Made by a program: the position numbers and the translations under genes. A stretch of 64,000 nucleotides of DNA, taken from positions 248,001-312,000 of the forward strand of contig NZ_CP072800.1 of assembly GCF_017901155.1 (NCBI RefSeq), read 5' to 3'. Positions 17,544 through 25,243 of the stretch are shown here, piece by piece. The notes beneath the pieces are model-generated. The model was given only the letters and a program-made list of their open reading frames with translations, was not told the DNA's origin and ran no database searches. Origin of the DNA: Candidatus Thiothrix anitrata. GTDB lineage: Bacteria > Pseudomonadota > Gammaproteobacteria > Thiotrichales > Thiotrichaceae. Numbering within the stretch: the first letter of the stretch is position 1; each line of letters starts with the position of its first letter.

Positions 17544-20500
17544 ATGAATAAGTCCCAAAACGGCAGACTTGCCGCCTTATCTTTTTTCCGTTTCAGATGG
17601 TTTCTGTTATACGGGTTAATTGCATCCTTACTGTTCGTACTTAGTCCCTCTGCCTTAGCTGCAACAGCCTGCAAAGTCAATTACTCTATTCCTAGTCAAT
17701 GGGGCAACGGTTTCACTGCCAATGTCAACATCACCAATACTGGCGATCCTTGGACAGCTTGGTCTATCAAATGGGATATGCCAAATAACCAGAAAATTAC
17801 CGGACTGTGGAATGGGGCTTACACTCAAAATGGCACAACCGTTACCGTCAAAAATGCAAGCTGGAATCGCAATGTAGCGCAAGGTGCGAGTGCTCAATTT
17901 GGTTTTAATGGCTCACACACTGGCACTAACGCAATCCCAACCAATGTATCCGTCAATGGCGTGTTATGTGAAGGCAACCCCACACCACCACCTCCGCCAG
18001 TCACGGCTTGTTCCGTTATTTACAGTCTGCCAGCGGTGTGGGGAACAGGTTTTACCGCCGATGTCATGGTGAAAAACACTGGCACAGCCGTCAGCAATTG
18101 GACAGTTACGTGGGACATGCCCAACGCACAAAAAGTGACAGGATTATGGAACGGGCAATACCAACAAAGTGACAGCAAAGTCACGGTGTCACCCGCTGAT
18201 TGGAACCGCAATATCGCCACCGGCGGGATGATCCAGTTTGGTTTTAATGGCTCGCACAGCGGCCTGAATAATATCCCCGGCAATGTTTCCCTCAATGGCG
18301 TGAAATGCGCAGGACAAGTGGATCCCCCTCCCCCACCACCACCGTCTTGCAGTGTCGATTACCAGATTCAAACCCAATGGGATAACGGCTTCACTGGCGC
18401 AATCGTCATCAAAAATACCGGTGCACCTTGGAATGGCTGGCAAACCACATGGACCATGCCAACCGGACAACAGATTACTCAAGGCTGGAATGGCACATTT
18501 AGCCAAATCACCGATAAAGTGACGGTTAGCAATGTGGATTACAACAAAGTTATTGGGTTAAACAGCAGCATTTCTTTCGGATTCAATGCCTCTCACACCG
18601 GTTTAAACCTTAAGCCGATTGACGTAGCAGTGAATGGCACACGATGCAGCGGTCAGGCAGACACACTGGTATTACCGCCTAACACGCCTGATCAACTGCA
18701 AGCGAACTTGGTAGACAACCATTACGCTAGGTTGGCATGGGCAGATAACAGCACCACAGAGGATAATATGGTCTTGGAGCGTCGCGACAATGGCGGCAAC
18801 TGGGCAGTGCTGACAACGTTAGCGGCGAATACTACCCAGCATCAGGACACTACGTTAGTCATTGCACGCAACTACGAATACCGGGTGAAAGCAGTCAACG
18901 CATCCGGCGCGTCGGGTTACAGCGATATAGTCAGCGTCAAGCGTCAAGACCGTAACGACATTCGTGCCACCATGCTCGTCAATAATTGTGCTGCTTGCCA
19001 CGGCACTGACGGTTACAGCACCGGCTTAGGCACACCCAGCATCGCAGGGTTGGAGAAAAACTACTTAATTCGCACCATGAAAGCGTATCGCACCGGCGAA
19101 CGTGCTTCAACTGTCATGGGGCGTATTGCTAAAGGTTATAGCGATCTGCAAATCGAGCGCATGTCAGACTATTTATCACAATTGTCTTTCAAACCGGCGG
19201 CACAAACAACCGATCAAACGCTGGTAAACCGAGGAAAAACAGTGCATGAAAATCACTGTATTGGCTGCCATACCGGAACAGGCAATGATCCGACGCTGAC
19301 ATCAACCCGTTTAGAGGGGCAATGGGCAACCTATTTACACGCCACGCTGGAAGATTATTACGCTGATCGCAACAGCAATATACCGGATGGCATGGCAGAT
19401 CAAATGCGAAATCTGAAATCGCTCTATGGCGATGATGTGTTACAGGCATTGGCACAATACTACGCGGCGGACGCAACAGCCAAAGCGGGTGGTGACTCCG
19501 GTGGTGGTGATTCCGGTGGTGGTGATTCCGGCGGTGGTGATTCCGGTGGTGGTGATTCCGGTGGTGGTGATTCCGGTGGTGGTGATTCCGGTGGTGGCGA
19601 TTCCGGCGGTGGCGATTCCGGCGGTGGCGATTCCGGCGGTGGCGATTCCGGCGGTGGCGATTCCGGCGGTGGCGATTCCGGCGGTGGCGATTCCGGCGGT
19701 GGCGATTCCGGCGGTGGTGATTCCGGTAACACCTCACCTGCTGCACCCAGCAATTTAACGAGTTTTGTGGTAGATAACAGCAAGGTCAACCTTAGCTGGC
19801 AAGACAATAGCAACAACGAAACAGGTTTCCACATCGAACGCCGCACCACAGGAACCGATGACACCGCATGGGCGCGACTGGCGGAACTCGGCAGTAATGT
19901 ACGCGCCTACGTTGATGACACCGTAACGATGGGCATGAGCTACGATTACCGCATCGGTGCATTCAACGCTCAAGGCAGTACCCAAAGCACAGTGGTCAAT
20001 GCTGCGTTGCAAACCGTGTTGCAATACGGGCAGGCTGAATACCAGCGGCAGGGTTGTGCCAGTTGCCACGGCGTGGATGGTAAAGGTGGTTTTACCAACT
20101 TGCCCATGACCAAGTACACCAGCAGTCACATGACCACACTGACCAACATTATTCGTGACACCATGCCACCGGGGAATCCGGGTGCGTGTCAGAATGGCTG
20201 TGCCTCGGCGATTGCCAGCTACATTACCGACGTGCTGACACCCAATGCGAATGGCGACGATGGCGGCGGTGAGCAAGCCTGTGCAGGTTCACCACCAGCG
20301 GGCGTGCGTAGTCTGCGCTTACTAACACGTCAGGAATACCAAAACACTGTCAATGACTTACTCGGTTTGCAACTTGATCTGCTGCATAAGTTGCCAGAAG
20401 AAAACCGTGTGGATGGTTTTGACAACAATACCGCGCAGAACCAGATAACCAGTTTGCGAATGGAAGCCTTCCTCGGTCAGGCAGAACAACTGGCTGCCCA

Positions 20501-21797
20501 AGCGGTACTGCAAAGCTGGAATAAATTGTTGCCTTGCACTCAGCAAGATGCAGCATGTGGGCGGCAGTTTATCCAGACCTTTGGCAAACGTGCCTTCCGT
20601 CGCCCTTTGACCACGGCTGAAGCGGATACTTTCGCGGTCAATTTCAGCGGCGTGACGTTCCGCGATGCGGTGGAAAAAACCGTGATGGGCATGTTGATGT
20701 CACCGAATTTCCTGTATCGCTCAGAATTGGGCGAAGCGCAGGCGGATGGCACTTACAAGCTCACACCTTACGAGGTTGCCAGCAGTTTGTCCTATTTATT
20801 CTGGGGCAGTATGCCGGATGCAACCCTGATGCAAGCGGCTGATCAAAATGCACTGGAAACCCCGCAACAGCGCATTAGCCAAGCCTCACGCTTGCTGGCT
20901 GACCCGCGTAGCCGTCAACAAGTGGGCAATTTCGTCGGGCAATGGTTGTTGAAAACCAACCCGTATGCGTTACCACCGAAAGACGGTAGCGTGTACCCGG
21001 CATACACTGATCAAGTAAAGTTGGCAATGTCGCAAGAGTTGATTAATTTCTTCAATCATGTGGCATTTGATTCCACCCAAACTTTCCGTGAGTTGTATGA
21101 AGCGGATTATGTCATCGCCAATAAAACGCTGACAGATTTCTACCACTTGGGTGGAGCTACTGACAGTAACTTCAGCAAAATACCCGTCACTGACGGTTCA
21201 CGTCACGGCATCCTCACCCTCGGTGCAATACTGGCGCGTTACGCCAATAGCAATGAATCACACCCCTTCAAGCGCGGACGCTTCTTCTTTGAACGGGTGT
21301 TGTGCCATGACTTACCGGAAGCTGCCAACATGGGCGTGGTGGAAGCTCCAGACCCTGATCCGAATATGACCACACGAGAGCGGTTTGCCTTCCATAGTAA
21401 TTCAGGAACCAGTTGTTTCAGTTGCCACCAATATCTGGATGGCCCCGGATTCAACTTTGAGAAATACGACGGTGCGGGGCAATTCCGTCAGCTTGAAAAC
21501 GGCAGTTTGATCAATGCTTTTGGTCTGTTGCGAGGCATGGAAACTTACACACCAACGGAGCAACTCAATGTGAATGACTTGGCGCACCTGAGTCAGTTGG
21601 TTGCCGATAGCCCGACTGCCGCACAATGTCTGGCAAAACAGTATTACCGTTACACCACCGGACGCAGGGAAACCAGTGCGGACAGTTGCGCATTGGATAG
21701 CTACATCCAGACATACGCGGATAATGGCTACAACCTGCAAACCATGCTGTTGGGCATTGTCAATGCCCCTAACTTCACACTGCGTCGGGCGCAATAA
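17544..21797 (+). CDS. Giant exported CBM2(x3)-FnIII-FccA-like dihaem cytochrome-FnIII-cytochrome c-PSD fusion
   Basis: A 1417-residue exported protein. Signal peptide about 1-40. Three CBM2-type carbohydrate-binding modules at about 43-143, 156-257 and 268-370, each bounded by cysteines, with the GFNGSHTG/GFNASHTG block. FnIII at about 378-466. A di-haem cytochrome at about 472-644 with CAACH (482-486) and CIGCH (572-576); its STVMGRIAKGYS and MLVNNCAACHG strings closely resemble FccA of flavocytochrome c sulfide dehydrogenase. Sixteen GGDSG repeats at 649-728. FnIII at about 734-828. A cytochrome c with CASCH (838-842). Then a PSD module: DUF1587 (TRQEYQNTVNDLLG), DUF1595, DUF1592, DUF1588 with CFSCH (1291-1295), DUF1585. 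ATG 17544 follows GAGGGA. FccB is encoded two genes downstream. Confidence 0.88.
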   Translation: MNKSQNGRLAALSFFRFRWFLLYGLIASLLFVLSPSALAATACKVNYSIPSQWGNGFTANVNITNTGDPWTAWSIKWDMPNNQKITGLWNGAYTQNGTTVTVKNASWNRNVAQGASAQFGFNGSHTGTNAIPTNVSVNGVLCEGNPTPPPPPVTACSVIYSLPAVWGTGFTADVMVKNTGTAVSNWTVTWDMPNAQKVTGLWNGQYQQSDSKVTVSPADWNRNIATGGMIQFGFNGSHSGLNNIPGNVSLNGVKCAGQVDPPPPPPPSCSVDYQIQTQWDNGFTGAIVIKNTGAPWNGWQTTWTMPTGQQITQGWNGTFSQITDKVTVSNVDYNKVIGLNSSISFGFNASHTGLNLKPIDVAVNGTRCSGQADTLVLPPNTPDQLQANLVDNHYARLAWADNSTTEDNMVLERRDNGGNWAVLTTLAANTTQHQDTTLVIARNYEYRVKAVNASGASGYSDIVSVKRQDRNDIRATMLVNNCAACHGTDGYSTGLGTPSIAGLEKNYLIRTMKAYRTGERASTVMGRIAKGYSDLQIERMSDYLSQLSFKPAAQTTDQTLVNRGKTVHENHCIGCHTGTGNDPTLTSTRLEGQWATYLHATLEDYYADRNSNIPDGMADQMRNLKSLYGDDVLQALAQYYAADATAKAGGDSGGGDSGGGDSGGGDSGGGDSGGGDSGGGDSGGGDSGGGDSGGGDSGGGDSGGGDSGGGDSGGGDSGGGDSGGGDSGNTSPAAPSNLTSFVVDNSKVNLSWQDNSNNETGFHIERRTTGTDDTAWARLAELGSNVRAYVDDTVTMGMSYDYRIGAFNAQGSTQSTVVNAALQTVLQYGQAEYQRQGCASCHGVDGKGGFTNLPMTKYTSSHMTTLTNIIRDTMPPGNPGACQNGCASAIASYITDVLTPNANGDDGGGEQACAGSPPAGVRSLRLLTRQEYQNTVNDLLGLQLDLLHKLPEENRVDGFDNNTAQNQITSLRMEAFLGQAEQLAAQAVLQSWNKLLPCTQQDAACGRQFIQTFGKRAFRRPLTTAEADTFAVNFSGVTFRDAVEKTVMGMLMSPNFLYRSELGEAQADGTYKLTPYEVASSLSYLFWGSMPDATLMQAADQNALETPQQRISQASRLLADPRSRQQVGNFVGQWLLKTNPYALPPKDGSVYPAYTDQVKLAMSQELINFFNHVAFDSTQTFRELYEADYVIANKTLTDFYHLGGATDSNFSKIPVTDGSRHGILTLGAILARYANSNESHPFKRGRFFFERVLCHDLPEAANMGVVEAPDPDPNMTTRERFAFHSNSGTSCFSCHQYLDGPGFNFEKYDGAGQFRQLENGSLINAFGLLRGMETYTPTEQLNVNDLAHLSQLVADSPTAAQCLAKQYYRYTTGRRETSADSCALDSYIQTYADNGYNLQTMLLGIVNAPNFTLRRAQ
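19488..19727 (+). repeat. 16 tandem copies of a 15-bp unit encoding Gly-Gly-Asp-Ser-Gly
   Basis: Each unit reads GGYGGYGAYTCCGGY, differing only at third positions, and keeps the frame of the giant fusion. It separates the FccA-like domain from the second FnIII domain and should form a flexible, acidic linker of about 80 residues. Copy number is likely to vary between strains by slippage. Confidence 0.97.
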
Positions 21798-21809
21798 GGG
21801 GGAATGGCG

Positions 21810-23078
21810 ATGAGTACTAGCAACGAACGGCGGGCTTTTCTGAAATGGGCAGTGGCAGGCATAGGTGCAGCAGCATTGCCATTTGCCAGCATGGCTTACG
21901 CTAACGATACCGCACCGCGCCGCGCCATTTTCGTGTACTTCCCTGACGGGATGCGCCCCGAAAACTGGCACGCGCAAGGCACTGGAACCAACTTTATCCT
22001 GCCACGCATGACCGCACCGTTGGAGCGGGTGCGTCAGCATTGCGTGTTCCTCAGTGGCGTGGATATGTTGGGGGCAGGTTCAACCCATGAAGGTGGTATC
22101 TTAAAACTGCTCACGGGTGCAGACGGGCGCAGCAATGATAGAGCCGTCAGCCTCGATTACTATTTGGGGCAAACGTTTAAAACGCAAACAGTCAAACCTC
22201 ATCTCAATCTCAATATTGTGCCGGTATGGGATAGTGCGGGTGTTACGTTTGACTTTAACGGCTTACGGGTTGCCCCCGAAGCAAACCCACTGTCAGCGTT
22301 TGAGTCGTTATTCGGCATCAACTCAAACAGTAATTTTCTTGATCAACGTCGCCTGAACGTCATTAGTCAATCACTCAATGAAATTAATGCGTTACGCAAT
22401 AGACTCGGCACGTTGGAACAAGCGAAACTGGATACGCATGTCGAATCCTTACGGGAACTTGAGCGTAAACTCACCGCCAATACCGGCGGTTGTCCCGCAT
22501 GGAATTTTAACCCGACCGGTTTCAAAGTGACCCGCACCGGCTTTTGGAATAACCCGGAATACCGCGATAAGCATTACATGGGGGTGGTCAGCAGCTTACA
22601 AATGGATGTGGCGGTTCACGCACTTGCCTGTGATCTAACCCGCGTTGTCACCCTTACGTGGGGGCATTCGGTGAATGAGTCAGAAATTCCCGAATCCGGC
22701 AGTGGCATGACTTGCCACGGGGCCTCGCATTCCGGCGGTGAGGATTTCATTAAAATCAAGGCTTGGTATACCGAACAACTCGCCCGGCTGATTGAGCAAC
22801 TCGCCAGTGTGCCCGAAGGTAACGGTACGTTGCTGGACAACACCCTAATTTTTGTGGGCAGCGATTTGGCACACGGAGGTTGGCATAACCATGCCGATAT
22901 GCCATTCATTATTGCCGGTGGCAGGAATGCGGGCATCAGTGGCGGGCGCAGCTTGCGTTATACCGCCACTCCGCACAATAAAATACTGGTGTCGATTGCT
23001 CAGTTTATGGGGCAAAACATCAACCGTTTCGGCAATCAAGACAGCAATCCGGGCGCGTTACCCGGTTTGATCGGTTAG
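21810..23078 (+). CDS. Tat-exported DUF1552-domain protein
   Basis: About 422 residues. The N-terminus carries a twin-arginine signal (ERRAFLKW, then AVAGIGAAALPFASMAYA). The rest matches DUF1552, with RRAIFVYFPDGMRPENW near the start, STHEGG, and a C-terminal NTLIFVGSDLAHGGWHNH block like the metal-binding end of sulfatase/DUF1501-type proteins. DUF1552 genes are regularly paired with DUF1592 PSD genes, and here the gene follows the PSD fusion after a 12-base gap. ATG 21810 is preferred because AAGGGGGA lies seven bases upstream; ATG 21804 is too close to that site. Enzymatic activity of the family is unknown. Confidence 0.85.
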   Translation: MSTSNERRAFLKWAVAGIGAAALPFASMAYANDTAPRRAIFVYFPDGMRPENWHAQGTGTNFILPRMTAPLERVRQHCVFLSGVDMLGAGSTHEGGILKLLTGADGRSNDRAVSLDYYLGQTFKTQTVKPHLNLNIVPVWDSAGVTFDFNGLRVAPEANPLSAFESLFGINSNSNFLDQRRLNVISQSLNEINALRNRLGTLEQAKLDTHVESLRELERKLTANTGGCPAWNFNPTGFKVTRTGFWNNPEYRDKHYMGVVSSLQMDVAVHALACDLTRVVTLTWGHSVNESEIPESGSGMTCHGASHSGGEDFIKIKAWYTEQLARLIEQLASVPEGNGTLLDNTLIFVGSDLAHGGWHNHADMPFIIAGGRNAGISGGRSLRYTATPHNKILVSIAQFMGQNINRFGNQDSNPGALPGLIG

Positions 23079-23090
23079 GAGGGGCAGACC

Positions 23091-24401
23091 ATGATGGACA
23101 CTCACAACATTCGCCGCAGAGCATTCCTGAAAACGCTGGCAGCCGGGGCAGCCGTTAGCGTATTGGGTTTCCCCGCGATTGTCGGGGCAGCCGGTCAGCG
23201 CGTGGTGGTGATTGGTGGAGGAACCGGCGGGGCAACCGTTGCTAAATACTTACGCCGCCTTGATAACACGTTGGATGTTACCCTGATCGAAAAAAATCCG
23301 ATTTACACTACTTGCTACATGAGCAACGAAGTCTTGAGTGGCGACCGTACCTTGGAGTCGTTGCAATTCAATTACGATGGCTTGAAAGCACACGGGGTGA
23401 AAATCGTTATTGATGAAGTCACTGGAATTGATTACGCCGGACAATTGGTGTTAACCAAGGGCGGCACTAGCTACCCGTATGACCGCTGCGTGGTGTCACC
23501 GGGGATTGATTTCCGTTACGAGCAGATTGCCGGTTACAGTGAAGCGGCGATTGCAACCGTCCCCCATGCTTGGAAAGCCGGGGCGCAAACGCTGGTGTTA
23601 CGTGACCAATTACATGCCATGCCGAATGGCGGCACGGTGGTGCTTGCTGCCCCGCCTAACCCGTACCGTTGCCCACCAGCACCGTATGAACGTGCCAGCC
23701 AGATTGCTTATTACCTGAAACAGCACAAGCCGAATTCCAAGGTGATTATTCTTGATCCCAAACCCAATTTCACCAAGCAAGCCCTGTTTGAACAGGCGTG
23801 GACGGAGCTGTACGGCTACAAGAGCAGCAATGCCTTGATTGAATGGTGGTCAGGCGATACTAAAGCCGCCGGGGTGGTGGAAGTGGATGTGGCTTCCAAA
23901 ACGGCTATTACCCAGTTCGGCGACCGAGTGCAGGGGGCGGTGCTGAATGTGATTCCACCGCAAAAGGCGGGCAAACTGGCGTTTGATGCCGATTTAGTGG
24001 ATAGCACTGGCTGGTGTCCGGTCAACAAGCTGACCTTTGAATCGACTCGCCACCCTAAAGTGCATGTGATCGGTGATGCCTGCATGGCGGATTCCTTGCC
24101 CAAATCCGGTTTTGCGGCGAATTCCGAAGCCAAGGTGTGCGCGTCTGCCATCCATGCGCTGTTGAATGGGGAGGAGCTGGAAAGCCCGTCATTTTCCAAC
24201 GGCTGTTACAGTCTGGTAGGGAAGGATTATGCGATTTCCGTGGTTGGCGTGTATCGCTTGTCAGACGATGGCAAACTGGTGGAAAACATTCCGGGCAGTG
24301 GTGGCGTGTCTGCCGCTACAACCACCGCCCAAGACCGTTTGTTTGATGCTAGCTATGCGTATAGTTGGTACAACAATTTTACCCAAGATGTGTTCCGCTA
24401 A
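23091..24401 (+). CDS. fccB: Flavocytochrome c sulfide dehydrogenase, FAD subunit
   Basis: A 436-residue Tat-exported flavoprotein (signal RRRAFLKTLAAG). It has the dinucleotide fold VVVIGGGTGGATVAKYLRR. TTCYMSNEVLSGDR contains Cys75, matching the cysteine that binds FAD covalently in Allochromatium FccB. The redox disulfide cysteines are Cys194 (YRCPPAPYERAS) and Cys309 (TGWCPVNK). The C-terminal AYSWYNNFTQDVF matches the FCSD flavin-binding domain. It oxidises sulfide in the periplasm and passes electrons to a di-haem cytochrome. No stand-alone fccA is adjacent; the FccA-like domain sits inside the giant fusion two genes upstream. GGAGGGG precedes the start, 12 bases after the DUF1552 stop. 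Confidence 0.92.
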   Translation: MMDTHNIRRRAFLKTLAAGAAVSVLGFPAIVGAAGQRVVVIGGGTGGATVAKYLRRLDNTLDVTLIEKNPIYTTCYMSNEVLSGDRTLESLQFNYDGLKAHGVKIVIDEVTGIDYAGQLVLTKGGTSYPYDRCVVSPGIDFRYEQIAGYSEAAIATVPHAWKAGAQTLVLRDQLHAMPNGGTVVLAAPPNPYRCPPAPYERASQIAYYLKQHKPNSKVIILDPKPNFTKQALFEQAWTELYGYKSSNALIEWWSGDTKAAGVVEVDVASKTAITQFGDRVQGAVLNVIPPQKAGKLAFDADLVDSTGWCPVNKLTFESTRHPKVHVIGDACMADSLPKSGFAANSEAKVCASAIHALLNGEELESPSFSNGCYSLVGKDYAISVVGVYRLSDDGKLVENIPGSGGVSAATTTAQDRLFDASYAYSWYNNFTQDVFR

Positions 24402-24410
24402 CTATCACGC

Positions 24411-24950
24411 TCAATCCGACTTACACGCTTTGGTCGCTGCTTTGTCAGCCAACACCCGCGCCTGTTGGTTCGCACCTTGGCGGGGTTTGACCACATCGGT
24501 CACACAAATTTCATTGGCTGTAATCTTGCTCACCACCAGATAAGACGTGGTTCTTTCAGGGTGTTCCGGGTCTCCGCTGACATTGAAGCGCACGATCAGA
24601 GCAATCGGTTGTTTTTTCGCACCCACTTTTTTGACACGCCACTCGGCTGTTTCACCCAATGCAGAAAAGCCACTGGAAACCGTTGACCACAAATCTAAGG
24701 GAAATTCCTTGCCCTTGGGGTCAAGCACGGTGATGGATTGGCGAATATCACCTTCCAGTAAATCCAACTGATAACCTGCCGTACCGGGGCAACGACCCTG
24801 GTAAGAGCCTGCGCCCTCCTCGTCAGCCTCTAGGGTTTTGCAGCTTGTGACTGCCAAGCTGGTGTAAATGCTATCAATGGGTGCGGCAACACTGACAGAG
24901 GACGCAACGCCAAAAGCTACGCCCAACATGAAGGTGGTCAATATTTTCAT
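24411..24950 (-). CDS. Hypothetical periplasmic protein
   Basis: A 179-residue protein with a clear signal peptide (MKILTTFMLGVAFGVASSVSVAA). The mature part is soluble with four cysteines (TSCKTL, GRCPGT, EICVTD, KACKSD), which could form two disulfides. I do not recognise a family. It converges on fccB with only nine bases between stops and has no partner gene on its own strand. Confidence 0.75.
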   Translation of the reverse strand: MKILTTFMLGVAFGVASSVSVAAPIDSIYTSLAVTSCKTLEADEEGAGSYQGRCPGTAGYQLDLLEGDIRQSITVLDPKGKEFPLDLWSTVSSGFSALGETAEWRVKKVGAKKQPIALIVRFNVSGDPEHPERTTSYLVVSKITANEICVTDVVKPRQGANQQARVLADKAATKACKSD

Positions 24951-25102
24951 GGAATTATCCTCGCAGTTAGAGCCTTGAGCCTAGCACAGCAACGGCTTGG
25001 CATCCTACTAAAGATACGCTCAATAATACCCCGCATGGTAGCAATGCTGCATAAAGCTTGTAGCTGCCAAGCAATTTCGTCATAATCGGCACTCTTCGCA
25101 AT

Positions 25103-25213
25103 GGTGGCCTGCATGGGTTCTCCCGCGACGATAGGTGGTGAACCTTGTCAGGCCCGGAAGGGAGCAGCAACAGCCATTGATTCGGGCGCAGGATGTGGCT
25201 GGTGCAGGCTGCC
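25103..25213 (+). ncRNA. ffs: 4.5S (small bacterial) signal recognition particle RNA
   Basis: The core TTGTCAGGCCCGGAAGGGAG followed by CAGCA is the conserved SRP domain IV loop, and GGTTCTCCCGCGACG on the 5' side matches the E. coli 4.5S RNA. The ends GGTGGCCTGCA and TGCAGGCTGCC pair over eleven positions and fix the limits to about 111 nt. It lies 30 bases upstream of the dnaX start, a common arrangement. The 150 bases before it back to 24951 hold its promoter but no gene. Confidence 0.95.
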
Positions 25214-25243
25214 TCCACTCTTAAAGCATCTATAAATCAATCC

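Noticed and set aside
19488-19727. Regular tandem repeats resembling a CRISPR or satellite array
   Set aside because: The 15-bp units are contiguous without spacers and keep the reading frame of the giant fusion gene; they encode a linker.
19189-19864. Antisense frames encoding Arg/Asn/His-rich or Glu/Ser/Pro-rich repeats
   Set aside because: They are mirror images of the GGDSG repeat on the other strand, with no ribosome sites or independent support.
24951-25102. Possible small gene before the SRP RNA
   Set aside because: Short frames run into the SRP RNA itself; the RNA structure explains the conservation better.
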